From Amycolatopsis alba DSM 44262 (GTDB lineage: Bacteria; Actinomycetota; Actinomycetes; Mycobacteriales; Pseudonocardiaceae): a stretch of DNA of 64,000 nt. The notes under the pieces were generated by a model. It saw nothing but the letters and a program-made list of their open reading frames with translations. It was not told the DNA's origin and did not search any database. The stretch lies in assembly GCF_000384215.1 (NCBI RefSeq), contig NZ_KB913032.1, positions 2,123,565-2,187,564 on the forward strand, read 5' to 3'. A program made the translations under genes and the position numbers. Of the stretch, positions 58,011 to 64,000 are shown piece after piece; within the stretch, counting starts at the first letter, position 1; each line of letters starts with the position of its first letter.

Positions 58011-58139
58011 CACTTCCGATCAAATAGAACGCCGGTTGCCCATCAGGGACCGAGCGGCAAGAGCACACACCGATTCCAGTAAGCGGAAGAATTGTCCGCG
58101 AATTCGGTAATACGCCTGCGCACAAGCTTTGCGAATCCC

Positions 58140-58169
58140 CTGACGGACAGCCTGCGTGGTCGCTACATT
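58140..58169 (+). promoter_or_regulatory. Promoter of the secreted S33 peptidase gene
   Basis: CTGACG (58140-58145), an 18-nt spacer, then TACATT (58164-58169), 30 nt before the start codon. Confidence 0.45.
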
Positions 58170-58198
58170 CCCCAGGTCCGATCGAACTGGGGGTTCGA

Positions 58199-59758
58199 AT
58201 GAGGAAATTCCTCACCATCGGCCTGACCGCGCTGCTCACCATGGGCACCGCGGCGGCCGTCAGCACACCGGCGTATGCCGCTTCGCAGCTCGACTTCGGG
58301 ACCTGCCCGGCGGATGTCGCCCAGGCGTACCCGGCACTGAAATGCGCGACGGTCAGCGTCCCGCTCGACTATTCGCGGCCGTTCGGCGCGCGGATGGACG
58401 TGCTCGTCTCGAAACACACCAGCACTGACCCGGCGAAACGACGGGGCACGCTGTTCGTCAATCCCGGCGGCCCGGCGGGTTCCGCGGTGATGCAGGCGGG
58501 CAAGCTGTCTCTTCCGGACGCGACCGGGTACACCCGGCTGCCCAAGGAAGTGCTCGAGGCCTACGACATCGTCGGTCTCGATTCCCGCGGCACCGGCCAC
58601 AGCCGACCGCTCAGCTGTGTCGGCGAGGACTACTGGCGCGGGCTTCAGCCCGACCCGGACCGGCCCGAAGAACGGGACAAGAGCTGGGAGCGCTGGAAGG
58701 CTTTCGCCCGGTCCTGCGCGGAAAAGAACGGCGACCAGCTGAAGTACACGGGCAGCCGCAACGTGATCCAGGACATGGACCGCGTGCGCACGCTGCTCGG
58801 CGAGGAGAAGATCAGCTACCTCGGGTATTCCTACGGCACCTACCTCGGCAGCGCGTACGCCGAGCGGTATCCGGACCGGGTCGACCGAATGGTCCTCGAC
58901 AGCTCGATGAACCCGGTGCAACCGCGGATGTGGTACGGGAACTCGACCGGTCAGGTCACCGCGGGAGTCGCCCGCGAGAAGGCCTACCTGAGCTGGATCG
59001 CCCAGTACGACAGCGTTTTCCATCTCGGCAAGAGCTACGAGGAAGTGAACGCGGCCTGGCAGAAGCTGCTCGGCGACTTCCGGAAGGCGCCACACGGACC
59101 ACTGAAGAACGTCGGCGCGGTGGAGCTGATGGACGTCTACATCGCCAACCTTTCCCACGAGCTCTACTGGGAACCCCTCGCGAAGGCGATGGCCGACTAC
59201 GTGCTGCGCGGTGACGATCGTGCCGTGCTGGACTGGGCGGCTCCGTCGGGTGGCGCGGCGGGCGAGAACTTCATCGCGGGAATGATCTCGATCGCCTGCG
59301 TCGACTCGGAGGCTCCGACGGACCGGACGAAGATCGAACGCGACTTCGACGAGCTGGCCAAGACCAGCGATTTCGCCTGGTACAACGTGTCGATCCCATC
59401 CGCGTGCGCCAACTGGCCGGTACACGACCAGCGGATCGTGCCGTCAGGGAAGAACCTGCCGCCGATCCTGGTCTTCGGCGTCGAAGGCGACTCCGCGACT
59501 CCGTACGCGAACACGGTCGCGATGCACGAGCAGCTGCCCAGCTCGGTGCTGGTGACCGAGCGCGGCGCGGGCACCCACTGTGTGTTCGGCAGTCATCCGG
59601 CGATGGTCAACCGGGAGGCTCAGCGGATCGGCAAGGAATACCTCGTCGACGGCCTGCTCCCCAACGGCGACCTCGACATCGCGCCGCATCCCCTGCCGGT
59701 GCCGAAGGCGGGAATCGCGGCGGCCGCGCGTCCGGCCGTCGTTTCACAACACTCGTGA
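58199..59758 (+). CDS. Secreted alpha/beta hydrolase (S33 tripeptidyl aminopeptidase-like)
   Basis: 519-residue exported hydrolase. The signal peptide MRKFLTIGLTALLTMG...AYAAS is cleaved near residue 28. The nucleophile Ser is in YLGYSYGTYLGSAYA, the acid Asp in FGVEGDSATPY, and the His in ERGAGTHCVFG. NPGGPAGS is the oxyanion loop. A C-terminal lid-like domain (TAP C-terminal type) with paired Cys is present. GGGGG lies five nt before ATG 58199. It probably releases N-terminal peptides outside the cell. A family B hairpin follows. Confidence 0.9.
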   Translation: MRKFLTIGLTALLTMGTAAAVSTPAYAASQLDFGTCPADVAQAYPALKCATVSVPLDYSRPFGARMDVLVSKHTSTDPAKRRGTLFVNPGGPAGSAVMQAGKLSLPDATGYTRLPKEVLEAYDIVGLDSRGTGHSRPLSCVGEDYWRGLQPDPDRPEERDKSWERWKAFARSCAEKNGDQLKYTGSRNVIQDMDRVRTLLGEEKISYLGYSYGTYLGSAYAERYPDRVDRMVLDSSMNPVQPRMWYGNSTGQVTAGVAREKAYLSWIAQYDSVFHLGKSYEEVNAAWQKLLGDFRKAPHGPLKNVGAVELMDVYIANLSHELYWEPLAKAMADYVLRGDDRAVLDWAAPSGGAAGENFIAGMISIACVDSEAPTDRTKIERDFDELAKTSDFAWYNVSIPSACANWPVHDQRIVPSGKNLPPILVFGVEGDSATPYANTVAMHEQLPSSVLVTERGAGTHCVFGSHPAMVNREAQRIGKEYLVDGLLPNGDLDIAPHPLPVPKAGIAAAARPAVVSQHS

Positions 59759-59770
59759 CATCCCGCTGAC

Positions 59771-59814
59771 AAGGTCTCCTTGAAGGAGGAGGCAGGGTCC
59801 TTCAAGGAGACCTT
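59771..59814. repeat. Family B palindrome, copy 3
   Basis: Perfect 17-nt arms AAGGTCTCCTTGAAGGA and complement with a 10-nt loop, 12 nt after the peptidase stop, acting as its likely terminator. Confidence 0.9.
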
Positions 59815-59860
59815 CGCGGAACGCCACGAGTCAGATGGTTAGACCTTCTCACGCTTGCTC

Positions 59861-59902
59861 TTGACGCTCACGGCGAGTTCGCTATAAGTTCTAACTATAG
59901 CG
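59861..59902 (+). promoter_or_regulatory. Strong promoter overlapped by a palindromic operator
   Basis: TTGACG (59861-59866), an 18-nt spacer, then TAAGTT (59885-59890). A 23-nt palindrome with arms CGCTATA (59880-59886) and TATAGCG (59896-59902), whose inner bases GTT and AAC also pair, covers the -10 region. The form resembles TetR operators. Confidence 0.7.
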
Positions 59903-59935
59903 ATATCCAGTAACGCGACCACAAGGAGAAGGCTC

Positions 59936-60574
59936 ATGACCCCGAAGACCTCACACCGCCGGATCAGCGCACGTGCCGCCCTGTTCACCATCCCGCTGGC
60001 CATCGCGGGCCTCCTCGGCACCACCGCACCCGCTCAGGCCGCCGTTCCCGACGGCAAGCCGGCTTCGCTTACCTGCCAAGGAAAAGGCATCGACCGGACC
60101 GCCAAGGTGCACTACCGGACCGAGACCTTCATCAAGGCGCCTTTGCGCACCATCTGGAACCTGCAGACCGACGTCGAGGCCTGGCCGTCCTGGCAGAACC
60201 CCGTCATCCCCGTCACCATGAAGCGGCTGGATCCCGGCCCGCTGCGCAAGCATTCCCGGTTCCAGTGGACGATCCCCGTCCCGCCCGGCATGCCCTACCC
60301 GCCGGGCGACGTGACGATCGTGTCCACCGTCCGGCAACTCCAGCCCGGCAAGTGCCTCCGCTGGACCGGCCCCCTCGACGGCCCCGGCGGCATGCACATC
60401 GACGGTGTCCACGTCTGGAACTTCGTCAAGGTTCCGGGCGGCGTCGTCGTCCGCACCGAAGAGAGCCACACCGGCCCGCAGGTCGACAAGGACGTGCCCG
60501 GCTCCACCGAAATGCTGGGCCAGGGCCTCGAAATCTGGTTGAAGGACCTCAAGACAGCCGCCGAAAACCGATAG
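59936..60574 (+). CDS. Secreted SRPBCC (START-like) domain protein
   Basis: 212 residues. The N-terminus has RRISARAALFTIPLAIAGLLG and APAQAA, a signal peptide cleaved near residue 35. The mature protein reads ETFIKAPLRTIWNLQTDVEAWPSWQNPV (in parts), the usual start of a polyketide cyclase/SRPBCC ligand-binding fold, then TEESHTGPQ and a terminal helix. Secreted SRPBCC proteins are uncommon; most are cytoplasmic. AAGGAGAA precedes ATG 59936. The strong promoter with an overlapping palindrome implies tight repression by an unlinked regulator. Confidence 0.85.
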   Translation: MTPKTSHRRISARAALFTIPLAIAGLLGTTAPAQAAVPDGKPASLTCQGKGIDRTAKVHYRTETFIKAPLRTIWNLQTDVEAWPSWQNPVIPVTMKRLDPGPLRKHSRFQWTIPVPPGMPYPPGDVTIVSTVRQLQPGKCLRWTGPLDGPGGMHIDGVHVWNFVKVPGGVVVRTEESHTGPQVDKDVPGSTEMLGQGLEIWLKDLKTAAENR

Positions 60575-60595
60575 GACCGGATCCCGGCCGCTCCC

Positions 60596-60609
60596 TATGC
60601 TCCCTGGGC
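60596..60609 (+). promoter_or_regulatory. Possible leaderless promoter of the 60610 gene
   Basis: TATGCT (60596-60601), 8 nt, then ATG 60610. Confidence 0.4.
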
Positions 60610-61191
60610 ATGGAGATCATCGGGCCGGACGACGCCCTTCCCGTGCGGCGGATCCGGCGGGCCGCGGTGGCGGGTCCCGCCGGATCCGGGAAGTCGACGC
60701 TGGCGCGAACCCTGTGCGAGCGCATGGGATTGCCGTATGTCGAGTTCGAGTCCTTCTTCCACGGTCCGGGTTGGACGGTGCGGGAGACCTGGCAGGCGGA
60801 CGTCCTGGAGTTCCTCGACGGCGACGAGTGGGCCATCGAGTGGCAGGGCGAAGAAGTCCGGGAGCGGATGACCGAACGACTGGACGTGCTGGTCTGGCTC
60901 GATCACCCACGGGCGATGACCATGGCCCGCACTGTCGTCCGGACCCTGAAGCGCAGGGTCGGGCGCGGCTCGAAGATCGCCGGCGGCAATGTCGAAGGCC
61001 CGCTGCACACGTTCTTCACCGACCCCGACCACATCGTCAAGCTCGCCTGGCGTTATCACCCGATGATCCGGGCCCGCGTGCACAAGGTCATCGAGGAGAA
61101 CCGCTACCCGGACCTCGTCGTCGTCCGCCTGCGTGGCCAGCGTCAGGTCGACCGCTGGCTCGGCGGGGCCTTCGCCCGGAACCTCCGCTAG
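60610..61191 (+). CDS. P-loop adenylate kinase-like protein, paralogue 2
   Basis: 193 residues. The Walker A AGPAGSGKSTLARTL is at about residues 22-36, then YVEFESFFHGPGWTVRETW, VLVWLDHPRAMTMARTV and a basic lid (LKRRVGRGSK). It is the same family as the gene at 44063, though clearly diverged. The gene starts at ATG 60610. Its stop overlaps the convergent GNAT stop by four nt. Substrate unknown. Confidence 0.8.
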   Translation: MEIIGPDDALPVRRIRRAAVAGPAGSGKSTLARTLCERMGLPYVEFESFFHGPGWTVRETWQADVLEFLDGDEWAIEWQGEEVRERMTERLDVLVWLDHPRAMTMARTVVRTLKRRVGRGSKIAGGNVEGPLHTFFTDPDHIVKLAWRYHPMIRARVHKVIEENRYPDLVVVRLRGQRQVDRWLGGAFARNLR

Positions 61192-61679
61192 CGAAGACTC
61201 CGGACGCGCCACACCACACCGAGCGCGGGGTCTCCTGTGGAACTCGGCTCGATCCGATCCACGGTGAAGCCCTCGCGCTCGTAGAAGGCACCAGCACGCT
61301 CGTTGGCCACGAAATGCTCGATGTACAGGCGCTCGGCGTCCACGGGCAACTGTCCGATGAGGGCATCGAGCAGCCGGACACCCAGCCCGCCACCACGATG
61401 ACGGGGATGCACGTAGAGCTTGTAGATCACCTGGTCGTCGCCGTTGAGGCCGCGTTGTCCGACGCCCGCCAAATGCCCGCCGTCGTCCGCGACCACCACC
61501 GCACCACGGGCGACGGCCCCGGCGATGTTCGTTTCGTGCCACCACATCCGGACCTGTTTGGCGGCGGCTTCCTCACCGATCAACGGCGTGTAGTGGGCTC
61601 GGACGTGCTCCTCTCCGAAACGACAGATGGCCATGACGTCGTCTCGTTGGGCGTTCCGCACGACCGGTTCGGTTCCCAT
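61188..61679 (-). CDS. GNAT-family N-acetyltransferase
   Basis: 163 residues with the acetyl-CoA pyrophosphate loop HPRHRGGGLGVRLLDAL (R/Q-x-x-G-x-G/A type), preceded by KLYV and followed by YIEHFVANERAGAFYEREGF, the typical last helix. ATG 61679 gives MGTEPVVRNAQRDD, the usual GNAT beginning; longer frames to 61799 read as low-quality sequence. Substrate unknown. Confidence 0.85.
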   Translation of the reverse strand: MGTEPVVRNAQRDDVMAICRFGEEHVRAHYTPLIGEEAAAKQVRMWWHETNIAGAVARGAVVVADDGGHLAGVGQRGLNGDDQVIYKLYVHPRHRGGGLGVRLLDALIGQLPVDAERLYIEHFVANERAGAFYEREGFTVDRIEPSSTGDPALGVVWRVRSLR

Positions 61680-61913
61680 CGCACTGCCTTTCCACTGCAT
61701 CGCGGCCTGATCTACCATCCCGATCGGACCTTTCGGGCACTCCTCGGCCGCCGGGGTTGTCCGACCCCCTGCTTGGTGGTAACGATACGTTCGGATCATG
61801 GCATCGCCGCCCTTTCATCGGACTCGGCTCAATGCCGGCGGGGAACTGCTTCACCTTGGTGATCGTCGAGGTGGCGTGTCCATAACAAGTCAGGCGCTTA
61901 CAGGGAGCAAGGT

Positions 61914-62462
61914 GTGGAGCCGGATCTAAAGCCAGGCGAAGACCTCCAGTACTACCTCGAACGACAAGCCCGTGAAATGCAGGAGAAGGCGACTCGGCTG
62001 GAGGAAGCCTTCGCCGCCGCGGGCGCCACGGTGACCTCGCCGGACGGTTCCGTCACGGTGACGCTGGCACCGAACGGCGCGCTGAGCAACATCCAGCTCG
62101 GCAGGCGGGCGTGCGCGCTGGGCGAGGCCCGGCTGACCGCGACGATCATGACGACCGTGCGTGAGGCGCAGAGCCGGACCGCGCGCGCCGTGACGAGCTC
62201 GGTGGAGGCCATCGTCGGCGACGGTGAGGCCGTCGAGATGATGAAGAGCTTCCTGCCGCCGGAACCGGCTGTCGACGCCTACATCGACCAGGTGGAGAAG
62301 TTCGCCGAGCCCCCCGAGCGGGAGCAAGCTCCGCCGACGCCGCGGCCCTTCACACCGCCGCCGCCCCCATCGCAGCAGCAGCCGCCGCCGAGGCAGGCAC
62401 CCCCACCACGACGTCGTCCGGCCCGTGACGACATGGACGAGGACGAAGGGAACCCCTGGTGA
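61914..62462 (+). CDS. YbaB/EbfC-like protein of a type VII secretion locus
   Basis: 182 residues. The first 110 resemble the YbaB/EbfC fold: a charged amphipathic helix (LQYYLERQAREMQEKATRLEE, read in part), then TVTSPDGSVTVTLAPNGALSNIQL. The C-terminal 60 residues are Pro/Gln-rich and end DMDEDEGNPW. Such proteins are found directly before ESX-type small genes in Pseudonocardiaceae. GTG 61914 follows GGGAG with a 6-nt spacer. It overlaps the next gene by four nt. Confidence 0.8.
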   Translation: MEPDLKPGEDLQYYLERQAREMQEKATRLEEAFAAAGATVTSPDGSVTVTLAPNGALSNIQLGRRACALGEARLTATIMTTVREAQSRTARAVTSSVEAIVGDGEAVEMMKSFLPPEPAVDAYIDQVEKFAEPPEREQAPPTPRPFTPPPPPSQQQPPPRQAPPPRRRPARDDMDEDEGNPW

Positions 62463-62773
62463 GCGGCGGACAAGAAATCCCGGCTGCCGAAGCTTTCGAC
62501 ACCTTCGGCAAGAAGCTGGCCGGGCACGCGGACGACGTGCGCCAAACCGGTGACCTCGTCGGCCACATGGTCGCCGATCCGGGTCTGTACGGGATCCTCA
62601 TGGGTCAGATCATCGGCGCGGCCGCTTCCGCCTACTGCGCTGAGACGCGGGACGCCTTCAACAAGTACGGCGAGTCTCTCCAAAAGCACAAGGAGAAACT
62701 CGACAAGGCTTACAAGGAATACCAAGCGAACGAAGACCACGCGAAAGAGCAGATCTCGAAGGTCGACATATGA
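62459..62773 (+). CDS. EspC/DUF2580-like type VII secretion target
   Basis: 104-residue helical protein: EAFDTFGKKLAGHADDVRQTG in the first helix, a hydrophobic turn (YGILMGQIIGAAASAYC), then a long second helix (AFNKYGESLQKHKEKLDKAYKEY, read in part). This is the helical-hairpin form of EspC-type ESX substrates or effector chaperones. It starts by GTGA overlap with the YbaB-like gene and ends by ATGA overlap with the effector gene, so all three are translated as one block. Confidence 0.8.
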   Translation: MSGGQEIPAAEAFDTFGKKLAGHADDVRQTGDLVGHMVADPGLYGILMGQIIGAAASAYCAETRDAFNKYGESLQKHKEKLDKAYKEYQANEDHAKEQISKVDI

Positions 62774-64000
62774 GCGGCGCGGACACCGGCAAACTCGGTG
62801 ACAAGAACAAATACGAAGACAATGTCGACTACAAGCCCAACGATTTCTGGCACAATCCGAAAGATCTGATCACTTCCGATGACACCCGTACCAACGGCGC
62901 GGGCATCATCAACACGATCGACCAATTGCAGTTCGCCTGCAAGGACAACGACCAGGTAATGCAGGGGATCGCGGGCGCGGGTCTCGTGCTCGAGACCCTC
63001 GGCCTGGTGATCGATCCGCTCGGCAGTGTCCTCGCCGCGGGAATCGGCTGGCTCATCGAGCACGTCACCCCGTTCCGGATTCCGCTCGACATGCTCCTTG
63101 GCGACCCCGAAGGCATTTCGACGGCTGCCGCCGCCCTCGGCAAGGAAAAGGACAAGATCGAGGCGATGGCCAGGTCCTTGAAGGACGAAGTCGGCCACCT
63201 CGTGGACTCCTGGAAAGGTAACGCCTCCGAGGCCTTCAAAAAGGCCACCGAGGATCTCGCCGCGGGCGTGGACGCGCTGGGCACGTCCCTTGAGTCCGCG
63301 AAGAAGACCGTGTCGATCTGCGGTGCCGTCATCGGCGCCGTCCGAGGCATCATCCGCGACCTCATCTCCGGTGTGCTCGGCGGCATCCTCGCGGGCGCGA
63401 TCGCCGCGGTCGCGGCCATGCCTTTCACGTTCGGCGCGTCGGTCGGCATCTTCCTCGGCACCGTCTTCGCGACGGTCGCCGTGGCGCTGTCCAAAATCGG
63501 CGTCCAGATCACGAAGCTGACCAAGGCGATCACGTCTGCGGCCAAGTCGATCAAGAACCTCTCGAAGAGCACCAAGGGTTTGGCCGACGACGCCGCCAGG
63601 GCGGTGGACGACGTCGTGCCCACGCCCGGCGGTGGACGCCCCGGCAGCGGTAGTGGTGGCGGCTCCGGAAGTGGAAGCGGCAGCGGCTCGGGTAGTGGGT
63701 CGGGTTCGGGATCCGGGAGCGGCAGTGGCTCGGGCAGCGGTAGCGGCTCGGGATCCGGTTCTGGTTCTGGTTCTGGTTCTGGCAGCGGCTCTGGTTCGGG
63801 TAGCGGCTCGGGCTCGGGCAGCGGGACCGGAAATGGCAGCGGCTCTGGTTCCGGCAGTAACAGCGCGGACGGTTCCGGCAGCGGCTCGGGCTCGGGCTCG
63901 GGCGGCGGAACCGACAGCAGCTCCGGCTCGGGTTCGGGCAGTGGCAGCGGCTCGGGCAGCAACAGCGCCGACGGCAGCGGCACCGGGGGTGGCTCCGGTC
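62770..64000 (+). CDS. WXG-type secreted effector with very long Gly-Ser linker (3' end beyond the window)
   Basis: At least 410 residues. A short soluble lead ([18 protein letters not shown]) precedes a WXG-like helical hairpin with WKG at residues 148-150 ([13 protein letters not shown]). Two hydrophobic helices follow at about 187-240 ([16 protein letters not shown]...). From about residue 290 to the window end the chain is almost pure Gly-Ser with rare Asn, Asp, Thr and Ala (NSADGSGS islands). The architecture resembles ESX-secreted polymorphic toxins: secretion module, linker, then a toxin domain that would lie past 64000. ATG 62770 overlaps the previous stop. The toxin type and immunity gene are outside the window. 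Confidence 0.8.
   Translation, partial: MSGADTGKLGDKNKYEDNVDYKPNDFWHNPKDLITSDDTRTNGAGIINTIDQLQFACKDNDQVMQGIAGAGLVLETLGLVIDPLGSVLAAGIGWLIEHVTPFRIPLDMLLGDPEGISTAAAALGKEKDKIEAMARSLKDEVGHLVDSWKGNASEAFKKATEDLAAGVDALGTSLESAKKTVSICGAVIGAVRGIIRDLISGVLGGILAGAIAAVAAMPFTFGASVGIFLGTVFATVAVALSKIGVQITKLTKAITSAAKSIKNLSKSTKGLADDAARAVDDVVPTPGGGRPGSGSGGGSGSGSGSGSGSGSGSGSGSGSGSGSGSGSGSGSGSGSGSGSGSGSGSGSGSGSGTGNGSGSGSGSNSADGSGSGSGSGSGGGTDSSSGSGSGSGSGSGSNSADGSGTGGGSG
63640..64000 (+). repeat. Gly-Ser coding low-complexity repeat
   Basis: About 360 nt of GGC/GGT/GGA and AGC/TCG/TCT/AGT codons in irregular alternation. Synonymous codons vary freely, so the selection appears to be on the Gly-Ser protein and not on a DNA unit. 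The tract is prone to length change and assembly error. Confidence 0.85.

Noticed and set aside
59839..60024. 61-codon minus-strand frame as the missing TetR-like regulator near 59880
   Set aside because: Too short, no helix-turn-helix, and it runs antisense across the promoter and signal peptide of the SRPBCC gene.
62829..63983. Long minus-strand frame rich in Pro-Glu-Leu repeats
   Set aside because: It is the complement of the Gly-Ser coding tract; its [11 protein letters not shown] text mirrors GGx/AGx/TCx codons, and the plus-strand gene is supported by overlap with two upstream genes.

Overview
The window is a 64 kb piece of a high-GC actinobacterial chromosome, most likely from the Pseudonocardiaceae (Amycolatopsis-like). 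This is inferred from gene content and order: NucS, the aftB arabinosyltransferase, the ethylmalonyl-CoA mutase meaA, ESX-type small proteins beside a YbaB-like protein, and a core gene order close to the mycobacterial one. Many starts are GTG or TTG. About ten genes appear leaderless, with a TANNNT-like -10 hexamer 6-8 nt before the start codon. No phage, plasmid, insertion sequence, rRNA or CRISPR array is seen.

Positions 1-20000 are mixed metabolism. They hold a DhaK fragment, a DUF3558-like lipoprotein, a sodium:solute symporter with a small partner, a patatin plus papain-like peptidase pair, nucS, a Nudix hydrolase and an enoyl-CoA hydratase. These are followed by a GlxA-type regulator divergent from an isochorismatase-family hydrolase, the ehuBCDA-type ectoine uptake operon behind a palindromic operator, meaA, three tandem PH-like membrane paralogues and a LysE exporter.

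Positions 18200-53500 are the conserved core. Along the window it reads murA, PduO adenosyltransferase, (small ORF, aroA), DUF2550 gene, atpCDGAHFEB, atpI, wecA, sua5, (M6 protease), prmC, (6 kb insert), prfA, rpmE, (secreted CHAP/NlpC-like protein, P-loop kinase), rho, thrB, thrC, hom, lysA, argS. Items in brackets interrupt an order that is continuous in mycobacteria. The 6 kb insert carries an HD hydrolase, two polytopic glycosyltransferase-like proteins (one is aftB), a truncated VCBS-repeat gene, a decayed polymorphic-toxin tail with a surviving immunity-like gene, and an unknown gene. MurA carries Asp at the fosfomycin-target Cys, and AroA carries Ala at the Gly96 column of the glyphosate site.

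Positions 53600-64000 hold a DUF3105/DUF305 pair, a CDF metal exporter, an epoxide hydrolase divergent from a MarR regulator with a palindromic operator, tRNA-Arg(CCG), a secreted S33 peptidase, a secreted SRPBCC protein behind a promoter/operator palindrome, a P-loop kinase and a GNAT enzyme. The right edge is a three-gene overlapping type VII secretion effector operon: YbaB-like protein, EspC-like protein, and a WXG protein with a very long Gly-Ser linker that runs off the window.

Intergenic regions carry families of long, nearly perfect hairpins. Family A is built on GCGAAAGCCACTTTCGC, which is itself a palindrome (5 copies, 3 of them in one gap). Family B is built on AAGGCCTCCTTGA or GAAGGGGCCCTTCA (3 copies). 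They sit at gene ends, often next to the non-syntenic inserts.
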